Position numbers and translations under genes: made by a program | NCBI GenBank assembly: GCA_029259455.1 | Contig: JAPDIT010000034.1 | Coordinates: forward strand, 1-33,836 | DNA from: Archaeoglobi archaeon | GTDB taxonomy: Archaea > Halobacteriota > Archaeoglobi > Archaeoglobales > Archaeoglobaceae | Direction of reading: 5' to 3' | Length of the DNA: 33,836 nucleotides | Shown: piece after piece, positions 25,730 through 33,836 of the stretch | Numbering within the stretch: the stretch's first letter is position 1 | How the letters are laid out: each line of letters begins with the position of its first letter | Notes under the pieces: model-generated | What the model saw: the letters and a program-made list of their open reading frames with translations, nothing else | What the model was told of the DNA's origin: nothing | The model's database searches: none

Positions 25730-25948
25730 GCTCTGAACGGTATCGAGTGGGCGGAGAAGTTTAAGAAAAATGCAGCTTCTGATAAAGGCAAAGCTCCTGG
25801 ATTTGAAAGGGTACTTTGAGAGAACGCACAGTCTAAGGAAGCTTTTATCAGAGCTGAGGGACATTGAGGGTGTGGGGGGAGTTCCTCAAAAACCACAGGG
25901 TCGTTTTGAGGAACCTAGAGAGAGCCGCGGGTAAAGTATTTCCAGAAC
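25730..25948 (+). pseudogene. Frameshifted HEPN-domain toxin remnant
   Basis: Fragments in different frames: LNGIEWAEKFKKNA; QLLIKAKLLDLKGYFERTHSLRKLLSELRDI; EFLKNHRVVLRNLERAAG. Together these read as a HEPN protein. Confidence 0.6.
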
Positions 25949-25951
25949 TTC

Positions 25952-26202
25952 GTGGAATATGCCAGGGAAATTAAGAGGGTACTGACAGGCATGCTTGGTG
26001 ATTACAGGGTATACGTTTTTGGCTCGGTAGTCAGAAATGACCACTCTCCGGGACTGAGCGATATGGACATCGCCATAGTTTCCGATGAGCTCGAAAACGG
26101 GAAAAAGAAGCTTGAGGTTTACGACCTGCTGTTTGAGAGGTTTTTGAAGGTGGAAGTTCTACCTGGACTTTATCGGCAGCGAGTACGTGGAGATCTGATT
26201 TC
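25952..26202 (+). pseudogene. Frameshifted MNT-type minimal nucleotidyltransferase (antitoxin) remnant
   Basis: VEYAREIKRVLTGMLGDYRVYVFGSVVRNDHSPGLSDMDIAIVSDEL (GSxxR/D motif) then frame change to KFYLDFIGSEYVEI*, the usual family C-terminus. Confidence 0.65.
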
Positions 26203-26290
26203 AGCCCTGAAATTACTAATAAAAAAATTACACTTATAGAATTTCAAAATTATGAAAAAAATTTATTTTATTTTTTCTGGAAGTATCTTT

Positions 26291-26680
26291 ATGAGACTGG
26301 CACTGGTGGTTGGCATTGCTGTTGTCATCCTCTGCCTGATGGATGTTCTGACCACTGAATACGTTATAACCAGTGGAATCGGATACGAGAGCAACGAGAT
26401 ATTGGCTCCAGTTCTTGGTTTCCCCATTTACATCCTGAAACTCGCTCTTCCAGCGCTCACCGTTCTTGCGATTGCGAGGGTGGATATGGATGCACGCCTC
26501 AAATTTGCCAGCTATTCCACGCTTATCGCCTTCTACACCCTGGTTGTTGTCAACAACATCCTTGTCATCGTTCATAATGTGGATCTCGACCTGAACCTTG
26601 GAAGGCTGTTTGTGTTATTCGCAGCGATCTTCGCTGCAAACATGGTGGGGTCGGCGATCATTAATCCTCAGAAAATGTAA
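26291..26680 (+). CDS. Small membrane protein of unknown function (DUF5658-like)
   Basis: MRLALVVGIAVVILCLMDVLTTEYVITSGIGYESNEILAPVLG... four hydrophobic segments; ATG 26291 lies about 25 nt after TATA-like aaatttatttta, so preferred over 26252. Confidence 0.6.
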   Translation: MRLALVVGIAVVILCLMDVLTTEYVITSGIGYESNEILAPVLGFPIYILKLALPALTVLAIARVDMDARLKFASYSTLIAFYTLVVVNNILVIVHNVDLDLNLGRLFVLFAAIFAANMVGSAIINPQKM

Positions 26681-26682
26681 AA

Positions 26683-28521
26683 TCATTCGAGAAACTCCTT
26701 GATAGCCCTCTTCAGCTTCTCCGCCACAACTTTTCCATCAACCTTCCCCCTGAACTCCTTCATCACCAGACCCATCAGCGGCTTGAAGGCAGCCTCACCT
26801 CTTTCAGAAATCAAATCGGCCTTTTCCTCAACCAGCCTAGCGATGAAGCTGTCGATGTCCTCAGCCGCACCGATCCTCTCCTTGAGCTCCTCTGCAGTGT
26901 GGTTGGGATTCTGAGAAAGCAGCTTTAGAGCCTCCTCTGCCCCTTCCTTGGCGATGTCACCATTGAGAATCATATCTAGCACAAGCCTGTAATGCCTTTC
27001 CTCAAGTTTCTCGATATCAACACCTTCCTTTCTGAGCATTGCCGGGGCAAGGTGCAGCACTCTTGCAACAACAGTTGGCTGCAGCTTTTCCGAGTACTCT
27101 TCAAAAATCCGGTAATGGGGGGAGTCCGCAATCTCCCAAGCGAGGTCTTTCGGCAGCAGCCTTTCGTACCTCTTCGCCCTGTCCTCTATCAGCTCGGGAA
27201 TTTCAACACTCAGCATTTCTTCCGTTACAACAACAGGGGGGACATCAGTTTCAGGATACATCCTCGCAGCTCCAGGTAACGGACGGAGATATGATGTCGT
27301 GCCATCTTCATTGGCCTTTCTCGTCTCCTCTGGAACTCCAATCAGGCAGTACTTAGCCCTCTCGATTATCCTTCTCAACGCCCTCTCAACCCTCACAGCA
27401 TTTCCCGCAGCAATCACGACCGCATCGTTGCTTTCTGCACCAACAAAATCCTTCAGCCTGCTTACTTCCTCCTCACTAATGCCGTAAGCCGGAAGCTCGT
27501 CCGTGTGGAAAATGCCACCAAGACCGTAAGTTTTTGCGATGTCCGCGAATTCAGTTCCAAGCCTTCTGCCAGGCTGGATTTCCCTGCCAACGATGCCCGC
27601 AAAGCCTTTAAGAAGTATGGCCTTCACCGTCCTGTTCCTTATTATCCTTGATTTTGTATTTTCGAATATTTTTGTAACGTCAAAGATTTCCTCTGCAACC
27701 TCTGCCCCCCTTTCTTTAAGCTCTTCCCTTATTTTGAGAAGGTTAACCTGCCTCAGCACCTCATACTCAACAATCTTATCCAGAATATCTAACTCTTGGA
27801 CACCTTTAATTTCAACTCTCGCCCCATCCCTTATGCTGATGTTTACATCCTGCCTTATGGTTCCCAGACCTCTCTTAACCTTCCCTGTGGATCTGAGAAT
27901 CATTCCGAGCCTTGCCGCCACCTTTTTGGCCATCTCAGGAGAGTCGATGTCAGGCTCAGTACCTATTTCGACGAGGGGTATTCCGAGCCTGTCTAAAGAG
28001 TAGACAGCATACCCCTCCCCTTCCTCAACCTTTCTGCATGCCTCCTCTTCCAGACAGAGAGTAGAAATACCAACTCTTCTCCCATCAACCTCCAGAAAGC
28101 CGCCGAATGCCACCAGGGCAGTCCTCTGAAAGCCTGTGGTGTTGCTCCCATCAATGACGATCTTCCTCATCACGTGTACCTCATCAAAAACCTCCATGTT
28201 CAGAATCTTTGCCACCTGAATTGCTATCAGCAACGCTTCTCTGTTTAACTCTCTTGGCGGTTCTTCATCAGCTTCAACGAGGCAGGTAGTATCATAATAC
28301 TTGTAAATGAACCTTCTGCTCCTCTCAACCTCTTCCTTCGCGGCTCTATCTTCCTCCCCAATTTCACTCTTCTTCAGCCTTAGATACCTGAAAAATTCGA
28401 AATTCGACTCCTCAACCTCCCTCGTTACAGTGGGGCAGAAGCAGAAGAGCTTGTGCTTTGTGTCGAGCTGCTGGTGAATCTCTATTCCTACCTTGAGTCC
28501 CAAGTCCTTGTAATCCATCAT
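26683..28521 (-). CDS. gatE: Glutamyl-tRNA(Gln) amidotransferase subunit E
   Basis: LKVGIEIHQQLDTKHKLFCFCPT...GLGTIRQDVNISIRDGARVEIKGVQELD...RTRUNCATED-GatB/Yqey-type C-terminus; archaeal GatE length. Confidence 0.95.
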   Translation of the reverse strand: MMDYKDLGLKVGIEIHQQLDTKHKLFCFCPTVTREVEESNFEFFRYLRLKKSEIGEEDRAAKEEVERSRRFIYKYYDTTCLVEADEEPPRELNREALLIAIQVAKILNMEVFDEVHVMRKIVIDGSNTTGFQRTALVAFGGFLEVDGRRVGISTLCLEEEACRKVEEGEGYAVYSLDRLGIPLVEIGTEPDIDSPEMAKKVAARLGMILRSTGKVKRGLGTIRQDVNISIRDGARVEIKGVQELDILDKIVEYEVLRQVNLLKIREELKERGAEVAEEIFDVTKIFENTKSRIIRNRTVKAILLKGFAGIVGREIQPGRRLGTEFADIAKTYGLGGIFHTDELPAYGISEEEVSRLKDFVGAESNDAVVIAAGNAVRVERALRRIIERAKYCLIGVPEETRKANEDGTTSYLRPLPGAARMYPETDVPPVVVTEEMLSVEIPELIEDRAKRYERLLPKDLAWEIADSPHYRIFEEYSEKLQPTVVARVLHLAPAMLRKEGVDIEKLEERHYRLVLDMILNGDIAKEGAEEALKLLSQNPNHTAEELKERIGAAEDIDSFIARLVEEKADLISERGEAAFKPLMGLVMKEFRGKVDGKVVAEKLKRAIKEFLE

Positions 28522-29117
28522 CTCACCTTGAGCGATATCTTTCGAAGATAGTTCTCACTTCTGACATCAACCACGTAAGCTTCGGGGGCGATTGTGGGGA
28601 GGTGGTAGCCGGTAAACACTCTCAAAACCTCTCCAGCCTGAATGCTGCAGGTTAAAGCGTACGAAATGGGATCCCTCTTTACCTCCGGATACTCAACCTC
28701 CCAGAACTTCACTCCATCGGGCAAAAAAGTGGTTATTATATCGGGAATGAAAGGTGCACCCATCTTTTCCGCAATCTCCGCCACAACCTCGATGTTTTTA
28801 TGTGCGACAACCACATCAATGCCTCTCAGAAGTTTCCTAAGTTCAGACTCGCTTTCGGGGTATAAGTAAGAGATAACACACGAATCTGATGACATCGGAT
28901 GCACTACATCGTAGTTGTTCGCCTCCAATGGGTCGATGGTGCAGTCAAGTCTGGAGTCAACTGGGGAGACGTAGTCTGAAATATATCTTATGCAGCCCAC
29001 ACCGCTCCTCCAGAGTATTTCCATCAGCATTCTGCTTCCTACAACTGCCACGCTGAACTTTCGCAGATACTCTATTTTTTCCTCCTCGGCCATTCCATGC
29101 CAGAAGATGTGCTTCAT
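28518..29117 (-). CDS. Divergent E1/ThiF-like Rossmann-fold protein
   Basis: VAVVGSRMLMEILWRSGVGCIRYIS...GIDVVVAHKNIEVVAEIAEKMGAPFIPDII...SIQAGEVLRVFTGYHLPTIAPEAYVVDVRSENYLRKISLKVR; 4-nt overlap with gatE. Confidence 0.65.
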   Translation of the reverse strand: MKHIFWHGMAEEEKIEYLRKFSVAVVGSRMLMEILWRSGVGCIRYISDYVSPVDSRLDCTIDPLEANNYDVVHPMSSDSCVISYLYPESESELRKLLRGIDVVVAHKNIEVVAEIAEKMGAPFIPDIITTFLPDGVKFWEVEYPEVKRDPISYALTCSIQAGEVLRVFTGYHLPTIAPEAYVVDVRSENYLRKISLKVR

Positions 29118-30229
29118 CAGACTTCTTCGAACCTTTCTTTCAGTTTTTCGAGCACTTTCGGTAATGTTGTGTACTCCATATCCTCATTCGGCAATCTGTG
29201 TGGCTCGAAAGGTCCGTGACGGCGCATGTATTCAGCAATCTCCATTGCCTTCTGCCTCGTGTAGTCGAAGGCTGGGTCGTCAAACATGTCAACAGGCCCT
29301 ACAATCTTTCCATTGGCAAGCTGAAATCCAGCAGCTATGCAGCGTGGTGGGCCATCAAATCTCGTGCACTTTGAGTATCTGAAAGGCACGGGCATAATGG
29401 GCCCGTTATGACTGCCCCTCATCCACCCGCTTACGAGGTGGGGAAAGGCGAAGGCCTCAAGAACCTCACCCACTGCTGGCAGTCCACTCTGAGCCCTAAC
29501 CAAAGCCACAGGATCATCCTTGCCCACGTACTCTCCAGCAACCTCGTAGAGCTTTTCTGTGCTGATTACCGCAACAGGCTCGTCAGCTGGAAGCTTCCCA
29601 CCCTCCTTTGGGAAGATTCTCTTAATCACAAACCTGCTCTTACCACCGATAAGGGCGAGAATGTCGTACATCTCCTCTGGAGTTCTCATGAAAACCCTTT
29701 TGCTCTCCCTGATGTCCCATATTTCGAAAACGAAGCCACGGTGCATTGAGGGGTCGATAACGAGCCCTGCTGTATTGAAGGGATCGGCAAATATCCTGAA
29801 TATGGGCAAGTTGAAGGCTCCGGGTTCGGTTTTATCCATCATAAATGCTACAACCGGCTCGGCTCCTCTCTCAGTAAACTCCATCTCTGCCACTCCCGGC
29901 CCTAGTCCCCTTACGTTGCCAGAAAATGCATCTTTCAGCAAATCCTGCCCTGCACCGTAAAGCTTTAACTGCTTGGCAATTCCAGCGGCCTTTTCAAAGG
30001 TCTCCCAGGCGAGCCTGTGAATTTCCTCGTTATCAACACCCTTCTCGTGGGTCATTAGCAGTTCGAGGTCGTCACCAGCGTTGAATACTCTGAAATCAAT
30101 AATTAGACCAGAATCAACCGCGTTTTTCAAATTCTCCTCAGCCGCCTTTTTCAGCTCATCAGGGACTGTCGTGTGCCCCGCCACGCTACCAACATCCGCT
30201 TTTATCAGAGAAACGGTTATTTTACTCAT
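29117..30229 (-). CDS. fbp: Fructose-1,6-bisphosphatase class V / bifunctional FBP aldolase-phosphatase
   Basis: MSKITVSLIKADVGSVAGHTTVPDELKKAAEENLKNAV...DDLELLMTHEKGVDNEEIHRLAWETF; ATG 30229 (track 30253). Confidence 0.93.
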   Translation of the reverse strand: MSKITVSLIKADVGSVAGHTTVPDELKKAAEENLKNAVDSGLIIDFRVFNAGDDLELLMTHEKGVDNEEIHRLAWETFEKAAGIAKQLKLYGAGQDLLKDAFSGNVRGLGPGVAEMEFTERGAEPVVAFMMDKTEPGAFNLPIFRIFADPFNTAGLVIDPSMHRGFVFEIWDIRESKRVFMRTPEEMYDILALIGGKSRFVIKRIFPKEGGKLPADEPVAVISTEKLYEVAGEYVGKDDPVALVRAQSGLPAVGEVLEAFAFPHLVSGWMRGSHNGPIMPVPFRYSKCTRFDGPPRCIAAGFQLANGKIVGPVDMFDDPAFDYTRQKAMEIAEYMRRHGPFEPHRLPNEDMEYTTLPKVLEKLKERFEEV

Positions 30230-30283
30230 GATAGGATGATGATGCGTAAACAATTTAAACTTTAAGGTTCATGGTAGAAAGAC

Positions 30284-31027
30284 GTGATGACCATGGAGCG
30301 TGTGCCCACTGGGATACCGGGGTTTGATGAACTTTGCAGTGGTGGACTGTTAAGGGACAGGAGTTATCTCGTCTCCGGTCCATCCGGTTCTGGTAAAACC
30401 ATTTTTGCCATGCAGTATTTGGTTAATGGTATTGAGAAATACAACGAGCCAGGGATATTTGTTGCAACAGAAGAGAGGCCCCAGCACCTCAGAGAGCACT
30501 TTCTGACGTTTGGCTGGGACCTTGAGAAGTATGAAGACGAGAACATGCTTGCTATCGTTGATGCCACCTCCACAAAGATAGGTTTGCCATCAGACGAAAG
30601 GTATATTGACGTCAGACCTTTTGACACTCGCTCTCTACTCGACCAGATCATCACAATTCAGGATGAGATTGGTGCGAGAAGGGCGGTTGTTGATTCAACG
30701 ACATCTATAGGCTTTACGATATCCGACCCAGCCAAGTTCAGGGTGGAACTCCTGAAAATCTCCACGACCATGGAGATTCTCGGCCTCACTTCAATACTGA
30801 CCTGTGAGGTTGTTGAAGGTGAAGGGGACAGGATGAGCAGGTTTGGAGTCGAAAACTTTGTGGTTGAAGGGACAATAGTTCTTTACTACACGAGAATGGA
30901 GAACACAAGAGTCAGAAGCATTGAAATCTACAAGATGAGAGGAACGAACCACAGCAGCAAAATCCACCCGTTCGAAATTACGGAGAACGGAATTATAGTA
31001 TACTCAAAGGAGGAAGTGTTCGCCTAA
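30284..31027 (+). CDS. RecA-superfamily KaiC-like single-domain ATPase
   Basis: RVPTGIPGFDELCSGGLLRDRSYLVSGPSGSGKTIFAMQYLVNG Walker A; start could be GTG 30284, ATG 30287 or ATG 30293. Confidence 0.9.
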   Translation: MMTMERVPTGIPGFDELCSGGLLRDRSYLVSGPSGSGKTIFAMQYLVNGIEKYNEPGIFVATEERPQHLREHFLTFGWDLEKYEDENMLAIVDATSTKIGLPSDERYIDVRPFDTRSLLDQIITIQDEIGARRAVVDSTTSIGFTISDPAKFRVELLKISTTMEILGLTSILTCEVVEGEGDRMSRFGVENFVVEGTIVLYYTRMENTRVRSIEIYKMRGTNHSSKIHPFEITENGIIVYSKEEVFA

Positions 31028-32256
31028 CGGAAACTCCTAACAACAAAATTTTTCAGGTTTAACGGGTCGGAGAAGTGGAAAAGATTTGCGTTTCCACTCA
31101 GTTTGGCCATATTCTTGCATAGTTCGAGAAATCTCCCCTCCTTACCGAACATTATTATCTGCAGCCTCGCATCAACATTCCGCATCTTCTCAGCTTCTTT
31201 CAACGCACACCTCCAAGGGGTTAAGTAGGGGTTGTAGCTCGATGTGGGCTCTCCGTCTGAAATCAGAAACACGACACCTGTACCTGAGCTTTTCTTCAAT
31301 ATTTTTCTTGCTTTTCTCAAAGCGAGACCGATGTCAGTCCTCCCCCTCGCTTCAAGATTCAGTATTTCACCCTCCTTTAGCTCGCGAGTTCTGTGATTGA
31401 AAGCTATCACCCTCAACTCGTCATTGCTTCCAGCCCTCCTTATCGCCTTTCTTAGGCAGAGGGCAGCTTCAATTGCTCCAATAATTTTTCTACCTCTCAT
31501 AGAATCGCTCACATCTATCAGCATTACATAAACACATTTTTCAGTGTGTTTCGGCTGTCTTGCCACCATTTCGTTCTCATTAAGCTCTATCTCACCCCTC
31601 ATCGCGGACTTCAGCAAGCTCTCAGCAAGGTCGATATTGTCGTAGTTGTGAGTGTAGGGGTCGTATTCAACCACTTTTTCACTTGAAAAGATTGACTGGC
31701 CAAACTTCTCCGTTTCATGCTCCCCGTAGCTTCTTTTGTCAAGATTTTGAAGGCTAAGCGACAGAACCTTCTCAGCCAGAATGCTTTCGGCTTTGGCAGT
31801 GTAGTTAACTATCTTTCTGTGGAACCTCGTCTCAACCTTCTCCACATATCCCAGTTCCTGCAGTTCATCAACAACCTCATCAAAGAAGTTGTCAACAATC
31901 TGGCTCATATTGAGATCTTCCCTGCTGATATCGCCGCGCTTAATCATCTCCTTGAGTTCTTCCCATGCCCTCTGCTTTGCCTCCTTGAGCTCTCTGTTTC
32001 TCTCCATCCAGTAGTTACTCATGAACCCGAAGGTTTTCATGAGGTCGTTGAAAGCTGAAGAGTACATTTCGAAGTCCTTCGCCATGTCGGGATTCAGATA
32101 TTTCTTGATGAGTTCTGTAACGTCAAAATCTCCGGTGTCTCTGTAGTAGGGGTTGAAAAGAGAATAAAGCAGGTCGTCAGCTATCTTCTCCAAACCACTC
32201 CCACTTTTCTGGCAGAGTGAGCATTTGGGCTTATCTGTCGTAGGCAAGGTAGGCAT
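31024..32256 (-). CDS. von Willebrand factor A (VWA) domain protein, ChlD/CoxE-like
   Basis: VYVMLIDVSDSMRGRKIIGAIEAALCLRKA MIDAS; GRTDIGLALRKARKIL; VVFLISDGEPTSSY. Confidence 0.87.
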   Translation of the reverse strand: MPTLPTTDKPKCSLCQKSGSGLEKIADDLLYSLFNPYYRDTGDFDVTELIKKYLNPDMAKDFEMYSSAFNDLMKTFGFMSNYWMERNRELKEAKQRAWEELKEMIKRGDISREDLNMSQIVDNFFDEVVDELQELGYVEKVETRFHRKIVNYTAKAESILAEKVLSLSLQNLDKRSYGEHETEKFGQSIFSSEKVVEYDPYTHNYDNIDLAESLLKSAMRGEIELNENEMVARQPKHTEKCVYVMLIDVSDSMRGRKIIGAIEAALCLRKAIRRAGSNDELRVIAFNHRTRELKEGEILNLEARGRTDIGLALRKARKILKKSSGTGVVFLISDGEPTSSYNPYLTPWRCALKEAEKMRNVDARLQIIMFGKEGRFLELCKNMAKLSGNANLFHFSDPLNLKNFVVRSFR

Positions 32257-33652
32257 AAACTCCTTCTCCCCGCCTCTCTAACAAACCGGTACATCTTGCA
32301 ATAGCCTCTAGGGTGATTTCTAGGGCGGAGTTTACCTCCTCCTTTCTTCTGCAGATGGACGATACAAAAGCCCAGAGATTTCTGCAATCCTCAAAACCAT
32401 TTGAAGAGCAAACATTAATTTCTTCAATTTCAGCCAGCTCTTCCATCATACCGCCGAATATGCTTCTCGGTATTGCAGCATAAATCTCTCCGCAGACAGT
32501 GTCGATCGCATCATTTACAACTTCTCTCACAACCTCATCCTTGCTCAGCTCATCCTCATAGTCAACCTCAAACCTGCTTTTCAGAGCAAGACTTAGATTT
32601 GCAAAGTCCTTACCATAATCAGCAAACATTACGGCCTTTCTTCCATTTCTAATTGCTGATGCTGCCACATGGTCAAAGGCCTTTATCGTCGCTCTGCAGC
32701 TCGGTTCGACTTCAATTCTTGTAGAATATCTGCAATTAGTGCTCCTCATACATCTTATAGCGGAGGCGATAATCTTCAGGTGCCACTCAGGAATTATAGA
32801 GCCATCGAGCGCCATGTTTTTGAGGCCAATCGCTATCTCCTCCTCTATTGTTTCGGGCGGCCCGATGTCTATCTGCTCCATTCTGTCGAGGAGGGGCTCT
32901 TTAATGTCTGAAACGCCCTTGTAGTTCGCAGGATTTGTTGATGCGATAACGAGAGTATCTATTTTCATGGGGACTATGTCTCCTTCAGGCGTGGTAATCT
33001 GCTTCTCTTCAAGAAGCTCGTGGAGAAGAGTTTGAAGGGCTGAAGGTATGGAGCCAAGTTCGTCGAAGTATGCGATACCTCTGTGGGCTTTCAGCACCCT
33101 TCCCGGGGTAAATACTTCAGGATGGTCGAGTTCGTAACCTTCCTTTATTTTCTGAAGACTTATCCCACCAATAAGCTGTCTTGTCGTCATCATCGGATCT
33201 CCGGCAATCCTTATCCATTTCTTGGGAATGAAAACGAGCTCTACCTCATCCTCCTCAAGCAGCTTCTTCTTGCATGAAAAGCAGGTGGGTTGTGTAGGGT
33301 CGTCATGGATTCTGCATCCCTTGATTGCAAGTATCTTGTCCGGCAAAAGCTTCGAAATTGCCTTTGCAAACGTCGTCTTTCCGTAGCCCTTCTTGCCTTT
33401 AAAAAGGATGTTTGATCCACTCATTAAAGCCGTCTTGACCATCTCCTTCTCCTTCTCTTTTCCGATGATCTCTTCAAACGGGTCAATACCTCTTTTCTCG
33501 AAATCGAGGAGCTTCTCCCTAACGTATTCCGAAACGCTCTTCGAATGGTAACTGATAAATTCATCATCCCAGATGTCCACCTCTTCTCCATCAAGGATGA
33601 ATCTTGGAGCACTCCCCCTTTTTATTTTAACATCTTCGAATATGTAGTCCAT
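32231..33652 (-). CDS. MoxR/ChlI-like AAA+ ATPase
   Basis: ILFKGKKGYGKTTFAKAISKLLPDK Walker A; GIAYFDELGSIPSALQTLLHELLEEKQITTPEGD Walker B; internal CRIHDDPTQPTCFSCKKK insertion. Confidence 0.9.
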   Translation of the reverse strand: MDYIFEDVKIKRGSAPRFILDGEEVDIWDDEFISYHSKSVSEYVREKLLDFEKRGIDPFEEIIGKEKEKEMVKTALMSGSNILFKGKKGYGKTTFAKAISKLLPDKILAIKGCRIHDDPTQPTCFSCKKKLLEEDEVELVFIPKKWIRIAGDPMMTTRQLIGGISLQKIKEGYELDHPEVFTPGRVLKAHRGIAYFDELGSIPSALQTLLHELLEEKQITTPEGDIVPMKIDTLVIASTNPANYKGVSDIKEPLLDRMEQIDIGPPETIEEEIAIGLKNMALDGSIIPEWHLKIIASAIRCMRSTNCRYSTRIEVEPSCRATIKAFDHVAASAIRNGRKAVMFADYGKDFANLSLALKSRFEVDYEDELSKDEVVREVVNDAIDTVCGEIYAAIPRSIFGGMMEELAEIEEINVCSSNGFEDCRNLWAFVSSICRRKEEVNSALEITLEAIARCTGLLERRGEGVYAYLAYDR

Positions 33653-33741
33653 GTCGGATATTTGATCAGGGTTTATATTTCATTTTTGGTCTAAGTAAGG
33701 CTTAACTGTAGTATCCCGAAATAACCTTACACTCCAACAAG

Positions 33742-33836
33742 ATTACCACGTGAGGAAGCTAACGAACAAGGACATCTGAGAATGGTAAAGCAGGCTTAAA
33801 GGAGAACCGGCAACAAAGATGGCGGAGTTCTTTCAG
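33742..33836 (+). pseudogene. Decayed transposase/integrase-type HTH N-terminus running off the window
   Basis: Cross-frame translation VRKLTNKDI / RMVKQA / GEPATKMAEFFQ resembles a transposase HTH but is interrupted by stops and frame changes. Confidence 0.4.

Noticed and set aside
27539-28003. 154-aa + strand ORF within gatE
   Set aside because: Ser/Leu-rich antisense translation of a confident gatE.
1-33836. CRISPR array, tRNA or rRNA genes
   Set aside because: No regularly spaced repeats of 24-37 nt and no tRNA-like cloverleaf or rRNA sequence noticed on reading; a tRNAscan/CRISPR finder run would be decisive.

Overview
This 33.8-kb window is gene-dense archaeal chromosome. The gene content and proteins (AqpM-type aquaporin, GatE, L40e, archaeal ApgM, class V FBPase, archaeal-type pilins, leaderless promoters) look like Archaeoglobus, probably the A. 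fulgidus lineage; that assignment is from recall, not a search. Housekeeping genes include mobB, argG, a CinA/MoCF-domain protein, pyrC, pheT, apgM, aqpM, rpl40e (too short for the supplied ORF track), rtcA, gatE and fbp. Accessory content includes: (i) an HTH regulator / DUF2193-like / DUF2180-like / aquaporin cassette with candidate operators; (ii) a type IV pilus locus of about 6.7 kb with five pilin-like proteins, one ATPase, one platform protein and an uncharacterised Cys-rich small protein; (iii) a toxin-antitoxin patch with an apparently intact RelBE pair, a frameshifted HEPN/MNT remnant and a possible DUF104-like antitoxin remnant; (iv) a degenerate E1/ThiF-like protein between fbp and gatE; (v) a MoxR/ChlI-type AAA+ plus VWA pair; (vi) a decayed transposase-like HTH at the right edge. 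No CRISPR array, tRNA or rRNA was recognised. No completely new system is proven. The best candidates for undescribed biology are the DUF2193/DUF2180/AqpM cassette, the ThiF-like pseudoenzyme in the fbp-gatE operon, and the Cys-rich protein inside the pilus operon.
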